A stretch of DNA of 45,391 nucleotides, taken from the NCBI GenBank assembly GCA_005778225.1, contig SXPC01000058.1, positions 1-45,391 of the forward strand, in the 5' to 3' direction. This document shows positions 8,332 through 16,510 of this stretch, in pieces (the first letter of the stretch is position 1; each line of letters opens with the position of its first letter). The translations under genes and the position numbers were made by a program. Origin of the DNA: Planctomyces sp. (GTDB lineage: Bacteria; Planctomycetota; Planctomycetia; Planctomycetales; Planctomycetaceae). Under the pieces are notes generated by a model. That model saw only the letters and a list, made by a program, of their open reading frames with translations, was not told the origin of the DNA and searched no databases.

Positions 8332-10197
8332 TTATGCCCAACCCGGCAGTGACGTCTCCCAGGTCTTCGCGTCTTCCCCAGCAGTCATCTGCAGTTTCAG
8401 TTTCCACGCATGCAGGCACATCGGCGGCGAGTTCACATCCAGCGTCTGCGTTTCCGCCATCTGACCACCCGGCAGGTAGGATGGATCTCCCACAATCGGC
8501 AGTCCCAGATGCCACAGGTGAACCCGGATCTGATTCGTCCGTCCGGTCAACGGGCGACACTCGATTAATGTCGTCCCATCATCAAATCGTTTGACGACAG
8601 TGAAGTCGGTTCGCGATGGCAATCCATTCTCATCGACCACACGCAACCCACCCGGACTCGGCTCCGCGCTGATCGCTGCATCGACGGTGAACTCGTCGCT
8701 CGTCGGCGTTCCCTGCACACGTGCCAGATAAGTCTTCTCCACTTCGCCACGTTCGAACTGGGTCTGAACAAACGCCGCAGCGACACGGTCCCGGGTCAGG
8801 ATCATCACCCCCGAGGTATTCGCATCGAGACGGTGAGCTGGTCGCAGCGTATCGGCGACATACACCAGCTTGAGCAGATGGACCAGCGTATTCTTGTGGA
8901 ACCGCCCACACGAATGCACCGGCAATGGAGCCGGCTTGTTAACGACGAGAAGATGCGGATCTTCGTAGATTAACTCAATGTCCGGATTCACATCGGGTTC
9001 AGCCAGTTCCGGCATAATGCGAATCAGCCGATCGCCTGCACGCACGGTCTGGTCCAGTGTCGCAGCCGCACCACGCAGCAACAGGTTTCCTTGCTGAATA
9101 ATCGACTGCCACTCATCACGAGTAATCTGCGGATGACGAGCCGAGACGAAGTCGAGGACGTTCAATCCATCATACGTCTGCGAGACATTCACAGGCCGAT
9201 GATTCACATACGGCTGACTCCCCGGCAGCGGTCGAACCCGATCGCGCAGCTGTTGCTGATGTTTCTTCAGCAGTTCCTCAGGAGCAATCTTCGGATGCTT
9301 CTTCTCATAACAGTGAGGACAAGACTCCCCCGGCGAGTATAGCGACGAAGCCTGCTCTTCCTCTGTCAGCGGCATCAGGCAGGCGTAGCATTGAGTCGTC
9401 GTCGTTTCCTGCAGCTTCGGGTCAACCGCAACCCGTTTATCGAACACGAAACACTCGCCGTCATAATGGTCGCCGCCCACTTCTTCGAAGTACTTCAGGA
9501 TCCCGCCATCAAGCTGATAGACATTCTTGAAGCCTTCTTTCTCCATGAACGGCCCCGCCTTCTCGCAGCGAATTCCCCCCGTGCAGAACATCACAATCGG
9601 CTGGTCCTTCATTTCTCCCGGCAGGTTGCGAACTGCTTCCGGAAACGTGCGGAAGTGACGAATCGGCAGCGTCTTGGCGTTTGTGAAGGTCCCCAGGTCA
9701 TACTCGTAATCATTACGCGTATCGAGCAGCGTGACCGGTTTGCCTTCATCCAGCCACTGCTTCAAATCGACCGGCTTGATCTTGCGCGACGTGTACTCAT
9801 GCGGCGCGATTCCTTCGACCCCAAACGCAATGATCTCCTTCTTGATCTTGATCAGCATCTTGCTGAATGGCTGGTGATCGCTGAAGCTCTCTTTGGGCAT
9901 GATATCCGCTAGCGCCGGCTCGGCCCGCAGTTCGCTGATCAGAGCTTCGACTGCATGGCGCAGTCCCGCGACGAAGAAATTGATTCCTTCAGGGCTTAGT
10001 AGAATCGTCCCCTTCAGTCGCAGCGTCTGACACAGCTTCAGCAGACGGGCTTTCCGCGCCGGGAGGTTATCGAGGGCTGCGAACTTGTAGCAGGAGATAT
10101 TCAGAATCTCATCCGGTCCGTACTTCGCAGGCACGCGAGAATTGACGGATGGAGCAGCAGCGGGCTGGCTGGTCGTGGTCGCGACATCAGCGTTCAC
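8332..10197 (-). CDS. trhO: TrhO (rhodanese-type tRNA U34 hydroxylase) fused to RluA-family pseudouridine synthase
   Basis: Two RNA-modification enzymes are joined in about 621 residues. The N-terminal half (about 30-265) is a UPF0176/TrhO protein with acylphosphatase-like and rhodanese domains and the catalytic loop [12 protein letters not shown]. TrhO makes 5-hydroxyuridine at tRNA position 34. A Cys4 cluster (CYAC and CPHC, about 270-296) follows. Then come an S4-like RNA-binding segment (about 345-397) and an RluA-type pseudouridine synthase, with [13 protein letters not shown] holding the catalytic Asp and [10 protein letters not shown] further on. No ATG is available near the start. Candidates are TTG 10221, GTG 10206 and GTG 10197; I prefer 10197, which has GGAAAG upstream. 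Whether the synthase half modifies tRNA or rRNA is not decidable here. Confidence 0.88.
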   Translation of the reverse strand: MNADVATTTSQPAAAPSVNSRVPAKYGPDEILNISCYKFAALDNLPARKARLLKLCQTLRLKGTILLSPEGINFFVAGLRHAVEALISELRAEPALADIMPKESFSDHQPFSKMLIKIKKEIIAFGVEGIAPHEYTSRKIKPVDLKQWLDEGKPVTLLDTRNDYEYDLGTFTNAKTLPIRHFRTFPEAVRNLPGEMKDQPIVMFCTGGIRCEKAGPFMEKEGFKNVYQLDGGILKYFEEVGGDHYDGECFVFDKRVAVDPKLQETTTTQCYACLMPLTEEEQASSLYSPGESCPHCYEKKHPKIAPEELLKKHQQQLRDRVRPLPGSQPYVNHRPVNVSQTYDGLNVLDFVSARHPQITRDEWQSIIQQGNLLLRGAAATLDQTVRAGDRLIRIMPELAEPDVNPDIELIYEDPHLLVVNKPAPLPVHSCGRFHKNTLVHLLKLVYVADTLRPAHRLDANTSGVMILTRDRVAAAFVQTQFERGEVEKTYLARVQGTPTSDEFTVDAAISAEPSPGGLRVVDENGLPSRTDFTVVKRFDDGTTLIECRPLTGRTNQIRVHLWHLGLPIVGDPSYLPGGQMAETQTLDVNSPPMCLHAWKLKLQMTAGEDAKTWETSLPGWA

Positions 10198-10232
10198 GGC
10201 AATCACTTTCCGGGAAAACAAAGAGCAGGAAT

Positions 10233-10281
10233 AAAAAAACGCCCCGAGGCCGCCTGGAACTCAGGACCACCGACGGGGCGT
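10233..10281 (-). terminator. rho-independent terminator of tRNA-Thr
   Basis: On the minus strand ACGCCCCG and CGGGGCGT form an eight-base stem with additional pairing inside, followed at once by seven T residues. It sits 12 bases after the 3' end of tRNA-Thr and before the TrhO-RluA start, so it should isolate the two transcripts. Confidence 0.88.
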
Positions 10282-10293
10282 GTGTATTGTAAG

Positions 10294-10366
10294 AGCCGCT
10301 GAAGGGATTTGAACCCCCGACCCATGCTTTACGAAAGCATTGCTCTGCCAGCTGAGCTACAGCGGC
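10294..10366 (-). tRNA. tRNA-Thr (anticodon CGT)
   Basis: The minus strand folds as a standard 73-base cloverleaf. The acceptor is GCCGCTG against CAGCGGC, the D-arm is GCTC...GAGC, the anticodon arm is ATGCT-TTCGTAA-AGCAT, and the T-arm is GGGGG-TTCAAAT-CCCTT (with wobble). The discriminator is T and CCA is not encoded. The anticodon CGT reads ACG threonine codons. Confidence 0.93.
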
Positions 10367-10560
10367 GACTTTCTCACACTATAAATCATCCCGCCAGGAA
10401 GACAAGACAAACCGGCTGCAGGTTCTTCCGCCAACCACCGATTTGAATCTCAATGTAACCTGTTGCTGCTTCTGCAATTGCCCCTATTCTCCTTCTCATC
10501 AGCCATCAGACCGCTATGATCATTTTTCCCATTCATCACCACTATTCAACACCAGAATCC

Positions 10561-10674
10561 AACCACGGATGAACACGAATAGACACGGATAAATCGTTTC
10601 TCTGAAAGACCTTATGATTCTGGTCTTCTCGGCTTCCTCATTTTATCTGTGTGCATCCGTGTTCATCCGTGGTT
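10561..10674. repeat. family C palindromic element
   Basis: The left arm starts AACCACGGATGAACACG and continues with a second ACACGGAT word. The right arm is its inverted copy ending in GTTCATCCGTGGTT. Spacer of about 40 bases. The next 40 bases (CTCTGTGTCCTCTGTGG) resemble one arm of family D. The pair lies upstream of the nitrilase-family gene. Another full copy lies at 16365-16502. Confidence 0.87.
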
Positions 10675-10742
10675 CCTCTCCTTCTCGGTGATCTCTGTGT
10701 CCTCTGTGGCAAGATTCTCCAATCTCAACCGGATTAACCGAC

Positions 10743-11621
10743 ATGAGCAAATGCGCCGCCTGCCAGATTGATATTCGCTTAGGTGACATCGAAGGCAACC
10801 TCGAGAAGATGTTCGCCTTTACCCGCGAAGCCGCCGCCAATGGCGCGAAAATCATCGTCTTCCCGGAAGCCTCTCTCTCCGGCTACTGCTTCGACACTCT
10901 CGAAGAAGCCCTCCCGTACGCCCAGGACCCCAACGGCGAAATCACCCAACGCGTCACCACCCTCGCCAAAGACCTCGACGTCCACATCATCCTCGGCATC
11001 CTCGAACGAGGTAATTCTCCCTCTCCCGATCGGCCAATTCCCATCTTCAACACCGCCCTCCTCATCGGCCCCGACGGCCTCGAATACGCCTACCGCAAAA
11101 TTCATCTCCCCTACATCGGCGTCGACCGCTGGACCACTCCGGGGGACCGTCAGCCCATGGTCGTCGAAGCCCGCGGGTTGCGACTGGGGATTAACATCTG
11201 CTACGACCTGGCCTTCCCCGAATTGGCCCGCACGCTCGCCCTGCTGGGAGCCGATTTGATCGTCCTGCCGACCAACTGGCCGCCGCACGCCAAGATCATG
11301 CCCGAGAAAGCCGCCCCGACACGCGCCATGGAAAACGGCGTCTATTATCTCGCTTCCGGCCGCGTCGGCCTGGAGCGGGACTGCCAGTTCCTGGGGCATT
11401 CCCTGATCTGCGATCCGTCCGGCAAATTCCTCGCAGAAGGGGACGGCATCAGCGAAACAATTCTCTATGCTGACATCGACCCGGAACGTGCCCGCAATAA
11501 ACACGTCGTCCGCATCGCCGGCCAAAGCGAACTCCACCGCTTCGGCGACCGACGTCCCGAGTTTTACGGCGAGCTCATCAAACAACACAATGAGCCCACG
11601 CCACACGTCCTGCCTCGGTAA
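10743..11621 (+). CDS. carbon-nitrogen hydrolase (nitrilase superfamily)
   Basis: This 292-residue cytoplasmic amidohydrolase has the complete Glu-Lys-Cys triad: Glu42 in VFPEAS, Lys119 in YRKIHLP, and Cys153 in ICYDLAFPE. The length and fold order match the aliphatic amidase/N-carbamoyl hydrolase branches, which hydrolyse amide or carbamoyl bonds. The substrate cannot be assigned. Third codon positions are strongly C-rich, unlike plus-strand genes after 20.7 kb. No good ribosome binding site precedes the ATG at 10743; repeat-derived sequence lies just upstream. The TAA stop begins an arm of a palindromic element shared with the convergent M28 gene. Confidence 0.87.
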   Translation: MSKCAACQIDIRLGDIEGNLEKMFAFTREAAANGAKIIVFPEASLSGYCFDTLEEALPYAQDPNGEITQRVTTLAKDLDVHIILGILERGNSPSPDRPIPIFNTALLIGPDGLEYAYRKIHLPYIGVDRWTTPGDRQPMVVEARGLRLGINICYDLAFPELARTLALLGADLIVLPTNWPPHAKIMPEKAAPTRAMENGVYYLASGRVGLERDCQFLGHSLICDPSGKFLAEGDGISETILYADIDPERARNKHVVRIAGQSELHRFGDRRPEFYGELIKQHNEPTPHVLPR

Positions 11622-11988
11622 GGCGAGCGGGGAGCGTAAGCTCCCTGTGTTGCGGGAAATTCAAACGAACTCACTCGCTGAATACGAGAAAAGGCTCAGC
11701 ACACCGTCTGCCGTCATGTCGTATTCGATTCGTTACGGAATCAGTGAGCTAACGCCCCGTTGAAAATCGAAGAGACAGAAACCAACGGACCAAAAACTAG
11801 AAAGCAGGTTCACCACAGAGGCACGGAGGTCACGGAGTTGGGAAGTAAAAACATCTTCATTTCCCCTCTCACTCCGTGTTCTCCGTGACTCTGTGGTTAA
11901 TTATTTCTGATTGTCTTTTCGAGCGACGATTGGCTGTTCAATCGGATGGTTGATTTTTAACAGGCTGCTAACGCTCCCCGCTCGCCTA
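11619..11988. repeat. composite palindrome: family H arms around a family D element
   Basis: The outer arms GGCGAGCGGGGAGCG (from 11622) and CGCTCCCCGCTCGCC (to 11986) are inverted copies about 330 bases apart. The left arm is entered from the TAA of the nitrilase gene and the right arm contains the TAG of the M28 gene, so both convergent genes end inside it. Between them, 11809-11900 is a family D element (CACAGAGGCACGGAG and its inverted copy ending CTCTGTGGTTAA). No gene is seen in the interior. Confidence 0.8.
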
Positions 11989-13257
11989 AAACACGGTAAA
12001 CATCAGCATCTGAGCCGAGCGAATGAGAAAGCGACGTTCATCTTCTTTGATGTGCCCCCGTTTCTTGATCCCCAGCGCATAGTTATGCGCCTGACTGACG
12101 AAGAACTTCTGGGTGGCACCGAGCTGGCCTGCTCGCTCGGGTTTGACCAGTTCATTCGTGACACGCAGCAGCAGGTCGACCTCTTCCATGCCGGTCTGCG
12201 GCTTGTCGGTCCATGTTGGGACAACCGGTGCATTGGCCAGGCTAATGACTAATTCCCCCATCATCTCGGAGATGGAAGCGAGCTTGCCGTATTCGATTTT
12301 ATCTGGCGTATCGTGTTTGGTGTGATAGTCGGGATGTTCGCCGGTGGAGAAGAACAGAAACGGAATATCGGCATCGCGGAAGGCGCCATAGTCGCTGCGT
12401 GTGCCAATCAGGTCGACCCCCATCAGGGCATATTCCAGTGTCTCATCAATCTGCAGATCCGAGAGCATCGGACGGACTTCCGGCGATCGTTCGCTGCCGA
12501 CAATAAAAACAACCGGCAGGTCAAGCCCACCCAGGGACCGGCCGATCATGTCGGCTGTCATGAAATACTTGATCGCTTCACGAGGGCAGGGGGGATGCGC
12601 CAGAAACCAGCGCGATCCGATCAGCCCCCGTTCTTCCAGATCAAATGCGACAAAGATCACACTACGAGCCAGTTTACGCTGCGACAACTGCTTGGCGACT
12701 TCCAGCAGCATCGCGACTCCGGAGGCATTGTCATCGGCACCCGGGAAGTACTCGTCTTTGTTGATTCCAAGGTGATCGTAGTGAGCCGAGATGATGATGA
12801 CTTCGTTGGTGAGGAGAGGGTCGGACCCCGGCAATATTCCTGCGACGTTGTGCCCTTGAACGGTTCGCTCGCCTTTGAGATCCGGTGCTCCCGGGATCGG
12901 CTGGAAGTACTGGCCATTCGGAAACAGCGGCTTCAAGCCCGACTGGACGAAGCTTTGATGGATGTAAGTAGAAGCCAGCGGACGTCCATTCTTACCGCGC
13001 CCCTGCAGTTCAGGTGAAGCCAGATACATGACATGCGGACGGACATCGTGTTCTGTGATCGATAGACGCGGGCGGACATGAACTTGCGCCGTGGCATCGA
13101 CTTGAGGAGGAGTCGGAACCTGAAATGGAACCTGTTGAGCTCGCAGGGCTGTCTGGCCCGATTGCAGGATCAGAAGGATTGCAAAAACAGGCGTCATCAT
13201 GCGGAACAAATTGCCGCAGCGAAAATCCTCATCGGTTCGTTTCCATCCGTGGTTCAT
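11986..13257 (-). CDS. secreted M28-family zinc aminopeptidase
   Basis: This 423-residue exported peptidase has the two-zinc site of M28 aminopeptidases: AHYDHLG (about 158-164), ADDNASG (about 174-180), DLEERG with the catalytic Glu-Glu (about 206-211), ADMIGR (about 235-240) and a late YHTKHDT. A hydrophobic signal segment (MMTPVFAILLILQSGQTALRAQ) spans about 20-41. The open frame continues far upstream antisense to the ExbB gene, so it must be trimmed. I chose the ATG at 13257, which has CCGGAGAAAG upstream. The first dozen codons (MNHGWKRTDED) are a copy of one arm of repeat family C. The alternative ATG codons at 13200/13197 start right at the hydrophobic segment but have no ribosome binding site. 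Confidence 0.87.
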   Translation of the reverse strand: MNHGWKRTDEDFRCGNLFRMMTPVFAILLILQSGQTALRAQQVPFQVPTPPQVDATAQVHVRPRLSITEHDVRPHVMYLASPELQGRGKNGRPLASTYIHQSFVQSGLKPLFPNGQYFQPIPGAPDLKGERTVQGHNVAGILPGSDPLLTNEVIIISAHYDHLGINKDEYFPGADDNASGVAMLLEVAKQLSQRKLARSVIFVAFDLEERGLIGSRWFLAHPPCPREAIKYFMTADMIGRSLGGLDLPVVFIVGSERSPEVRPMLSDLQIDETLEYALMGVDLIGTRSDYGAFRDADIPFLFFSTGEHPDYHTKHDTPDKIEYGKLASISEMMGELVISLANAPVVPTWTDKPQTGMEEVDLLLRVTNELVKPERAGQLGATQKFFVSQAHNYALGIKKRGHIKEDERRFLIRSAQMLMFTVF

Positions 13258-13451
13258 GCTCAATCTTTCTCCGGACAAAGTTGGATTGCAGAGGACACAG
13301 AGTTGAGCAGGACGCGATGACTTTCTGAGACTCTTCAGGCTCAACAGTCTCACCGTCTCAATCAATGTGTCTATGAATTCGGCAAAGGCTGGCAAAGGTT
13401 TTCTCCGTGACCTCGCCTCCCCGCCGCGTGCTCGGCGTTCCTGTCTTATTG

Positions 13452-14288
13452 TTACTTCTTCCCGCGAGTCGTCGGCGTTTGCGGAGCGAGGCCTTGGAGG
13501 GCTTCCGCAGAGATGGCGTGGACGAGCTGCTGGCCGAGGTCGTCCATTTCGAGAACCAGGCGGTCGATTCTCGTGTTCAGATACAGGTACATAATGACGC
13601 AGGGAATCGCGATCACCAGACCGACGGCTGTCGTCAACAACGCCAGACCAATCCCCGCGGCCAGGAGTTCCGGCGAATCCGCCATCGCACCGCCAGCCAT
13701 CCCATTGAACGAGACAATCATCCCCCAGACCGTCCCGAGAAGGCCGATCAGAGGACAGACGGTTCCAATCCCGTTGATGATTCGCAAATGTGTTCTCAAC
13801 ATACTGATCTGACGTTCGCCACCATCGATAATCGCCTGTTCGACCTCGACAGATGGTTTTCCCCACTTGCGAACGCCATGGGCGAAGATCATCGCGACCG
13901 GGCTGCCATTCTCGACACACAGGTCCAAGGCTTCCTGAGGTTCGAGTTCGCCTTCGGACAGGTGAGCCAGAAACCGCTCCACAAAGGGCTTGGGAATCAC
14001 TCGACCTTTTCTCAGGATGACCAGACGTTCCGTGCTGAACCAGACAGCGACAATCGTCGCGAGAATGAACGGAATCGCGAAGAAGTCGAGCGCGTAAACC
14101 ATCTCCGCGACGTTCGTCGGAATGACTTGCTTTTTCTTGCTCGCCTCCTCTGCGTCCGCGGCATTTTCCGGCGTCACAGCCCCTGCTTCATCGGCTCGCT
14201 GGGGAGCATTTTGTTGCGCATGGCTGACGGCTCGGATGGTTCCTAAAACCAGGACTAGCAGGATCAGGCAGCGCGCAATGGTCTTCAT
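13452..14288 (-). CDS. exbB: MotA/TolQ/ExbB proton-channel family protein
   Basis: This 278-residue membrane protein starts with a signal peptide (about 1-25) and a charged periplasmic stretch. Three membrane segments follow, at about 64-86, 163-185 and 207-233. The last pair carries the family pattern ([17 protein letters not shown] and a Gly/Ala-rich helix). Relatives use proton flow to drive TonB- or Tol-type energy transfer across the envelope. The N-terminal extension with a cleavable signal is common in planctomycete ExbB-like proteins. No ExbD or TonB lies next to it; the downstream gene on the same strand is the M28 peptidase after a gap of about 195 bases. The partner is therefore presumably elsewhere. 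Confidence 0.84.
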   Translation of the reverse strand: MKTIARCLILLVLVLGTIRAVSHAQQNAPQRADEAGAVTPENAADAEEASKKKQVIPTNVAEMVYALDFFAIPFILATIVAVWFSTERLVILRKGRVIPKPFVERFLAHLSEGELEPQEALDLCVENGSPVAMIFAHGVRKWGKPSVEVEQAIIDGGERQISMLRTHLRIINGIGTVCPLIGLLGTVWGMIVSFNGMAGGAMADSPELLAAGIGLALLTTAVGLVIAIPCVIMYLYLNTRIDRLVLEMDDLGQQLVHAISAEALQGLAPQTPTTRGKK

Positions 14289-14667
14289 GCGTTCGGTATC
14301 AAATCGTGAGGAAAAATGAGGGGTGAACGATCATTACCTTAATGGATTCCAAGAGTTACCGCCAGAGGAGTCGTTCGATTCCCCAAGGGGGCTGCCGAGA
14401 GTCTCATCATCCTTGTCAGTTGTGTTCACGCGTCACAATGAGACTGGCCACATTATCATTTCCCCGCCCAACTTCGAGAAAATTTTCTTTCCCTGGCCCC
14501 AAGGAGCACTAGAATAAACGATGGTCTGTTCGACGACTGGCAGTTCTTCCTGCCTCGAGCATCCCATCCCCTTCTTCTGATCCTGATGACCACCTCGGAG
14601 CGGGCGTTCTCCGATCCACGTCGCCCTCATCTCGGACCGTACGGGCCAGTCAGTAGGAAACATCTCG
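14289..14667. other. intergenic region between divergent genes
   Basis: These 379 bases separate the ExbB-like gene and the six-helix membrane protein, so both upstream regions lie here. I see no repeat copy, RNA gene or convincing promoter pair. The rightward gene has AGGAA about nine bases before its ATG. Confidence 0.4.
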
Positions 14668-15555
14668 ATGTCAAACGCTCAGCTCAGCCTGACGCCCGAT
14701 ACCTCTCCGAGTGGAGCCTGGCGTAATCTTCTTCCCAACGGACCGGTCGATCTGGTCGCTTCCCGCGTGTTCGATCGAGAGCTTTTCTCCGTCTTGACGT
14801 GGTGCTGCGTGCTTCTGGTCGGACTGGCCGCCGATATCATCTGTCAGTTCATGGGCTGGCTGCCGGAACATGCTGTTGTGACGGCCTGCATCTTTCCTGT
14901 CATGACGATCCCGGTCATGGTCCGCATCTTAAAACTCGGCGACCGCGGCGGTACTCCAATTCCCTGCCGCCCCGCGATCTGGGGATCAGCCTTCATCATC
15001 CTCGCCGCGATGATGGACCTTGGCTGTACTCTCATGATGAGTCCGATGCTCGAAGATGAAGGCAACATTTACCTGCGTCGCCTCCTCGATGCAGGCTGCG
15101 CGATCGAGTCGGTTTACGTTTACATCTTCATCACTCAGGTTCTCTTCGTATCGATGTTCGTCATCGTCTGGGTCTCTTTCCTGCAGCATTACCCGCTGCT
15201 GGTGCAAAGCATTGTCGTTTCCGACCCACAGACGCCCGTCGAGTTCCTCAAATCCGCGACCGGCGGTGCCCACCTGACCTGGCGTCAATGGATCATCCCG
15301 CTCAGACCTTCGGAAGTCCCGCTCCTCTATCATTGCTTCTGGTTCGCTGCCGTCGGTGTCATCTTCGGCATCAGCATCTTCCGCTACTACGCGGCTCTCG
15401 AATGGCTGAGCATTGTCCCCGTCTCGATTGAAGGACGCATCATGACCGCGTCATTGGGGATCGCCGGCTCGCTGCTGAGTTACCTGTATATCCTCCACCA
15501 GGAAAGCCGCTACCAGATCCGTCAAGCCACCATCCGCGCCCATTCCGGCCAGTAA
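14668..15555 (+). CDS. six-helix membrane protein of unknown function
   Basis: I do not recognise this 295-residue family. Six hydrophobic segments are visible at about 41-63, 68-87, 104-125, 147-172, 220-243 and 262-280, with a 40-residue hydrophilic N-terminus lacking a signal peptide. A soluble loop lies between helices 4 and 5 (about 175-215). No catalytic or transport motif stands out. It stands alone between a divergent ExbB-like gene and a convergent TPR lipoprotein, with a family F repeat 14 bases after its stop. Codon use and the ribosome binding site (AGGAA) support a real gene. Confidence 0.75.
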   Translation: MSNAQLSLTPDTSPSGAWRNLLPNGPVDLVASRVFDRELFSVLTWCCVLLVGLAADIICQFMGWLPEHAVVTACIFPVMTIPVMVRILKLGDRGGTPIPCRPAIWGSAFIILAAMMDLGCTLMMSPMLEDEGNIYLRRLLDAGCAIESVYVYIFITQVLFVSMFVIVWVSFLQHYPLLVQSIVVSDPQTPVEFLKSATGGAHLTWRQWIIPLRPSEVPLLYHCFWFAAVGVIFGISIFRYYAALEWLSIVPVSIEGRIMTASLGIAGSLLSYLYILHQESRYQIRQATIRAHSGQ

Positions 15556-15568
15556 TTCATCATCCGTT

Positions 15569-15650
15569 GTGGGTGTGCCACGGCCGTGCCGGCCGTGTAG
15601 ATGGACGCTCATTGCTCAATGCACGGCTGACACAGCCGTGGCACACCCAC
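15569..15650. repeat. family F palindromic element
   Basis: The ends GTGGGTGTGCCACGGC and its inverted copy enclose about 82 bases. The inner part also has complementary GGCCGTG/CACGGC words. It fills the gap between two convergent genes and could terminate both. A shorter relative lies at 28362-28394. Confidence 0.87.
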
Positions 15651-15663
15651 TCTTTCCCAGCTG

Positions 15664-16296
15664 TTACTTCTTCAACTGTATCGCAAGCCGTATCTTGAGA
15701 TCACTCAGCCCTTCGAGCTTGGCGTCGAGAAATCCCGCGATCGTGGCGTCTTCAAAGGCGCCCAGGGCATCCCCCAGTTTGTCTTTCGTTTGAGCCCGAA
15801 AGTAATACGCCGCCCCGACCCGATTGTCCCGCTCGATCGCCAGGTTGAAATCGTCAAGAGCCTTCTCTGCCTCTCCCTGAGCGAGCAGCAGCTTGCCGCG
15901 ATTGAAGTACCCGACCGAAACCTGAGGCTGCGATTCAATCAGCTGATCAAGGTCTGCTTTGGCCTCGTCATACTTCTTCTGATTGAGCAGCAACACTGCG
16001 CGATTATTGCGTGCCTGGAATCGCTTGGGATCAATCTCAAGAGACTTGCTGTAATCGGCGATCGCTTCATCAATGTGTTTAGCGGCTTCATGAAAAACAC
16101 CGCGATCATAATAGAGAACCGGGTTCTTCGGCTCTTTCTCGATCACCTGCGTCATGATCTGGATCGCTTCGTCGTACTCGCCACGTTCTTCGTGAATATA
16201 AGCCTTCTCGACGAGGACCTCCGGCAGAGCCCTCTGGTCCGTACAGCCAACAACGAAACTACACAGCAGCAACACACAACCAGCCAGCCCGCGCAT
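15664..16296 (-). CDS. TPR-repeat lipoprotein
   Basis: This 210-residue protein has a lipoprotein signal peptide (MRGLAGCVLLLCSFVVGC, with Cys18 as the probable lipidated residue). About four to five tetratricopeptide repeats follow, from residue 30 to 190 (for example YDEAIQIMTQVIEKEPKNPVLYYDRGVFHEA). TPR arrays bind proteins, so it is likely an envelope scaffold. It faces the six-helix membrane protein tail to tail. The gene upstream on this strand is more than 200 bases to the right in family C repeat territory, so it is probably transcribed alone. The specific partner is unknown. Confidence 0.83.
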   Translation of the reverse strand: MRGLAGCVLLLCSFVVGCTDQRALPEVLVEKAYIHEERGEYDEAIQIMTQVIEKEPKNPVLYYDRGVFHEAAKHIDEAIADYSKSLEIDPKRFQARNNRAVLLLNQKKYDEAKADLDQLIESQPQVSVGYFNRGKLLLAQGEAEKALDDFNLAIERDNRVGAAYYFRAQTKDKLGDALGAFEDATIAGFLDAKLEGLSDLKIRLAIQLKK

Positions 16297-16364
16297 TTAA
16301 AACGATCCATTTCTTCAGAGATTAAATTATCGCTGCAAAGGGCTCAAAACCAGGAGAAGAAGTG

Positions 16365-16502
16365 AACCACGGATGAACACAGATTGACACAGATAAGAGA
16401 GGATCGCGAGCATTCCGGAAACATGACTTTTTTTGATCGGCGTGAATCTGCGGTTCAAATGTTTTTTTCTTCATCCGTGTGTCTTCGTGTCCATCCGTGG
16501 TT
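16365..16502. repeat. family C palindromic element
   Basis: The left arm begins AACCACGGATGAACACAG with a second ACACAGAT word. The right arm ends with CATCCGTGTGTCTTCGTG and CCATCCGTGGTT. The 138-base element lies between the HTTM gene (its stop is eight bases away) and the TPR lipoprotein, both on the minus strand. Confidence 0.87.
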
Positions 16503-16510
16503 GGGTTTTC

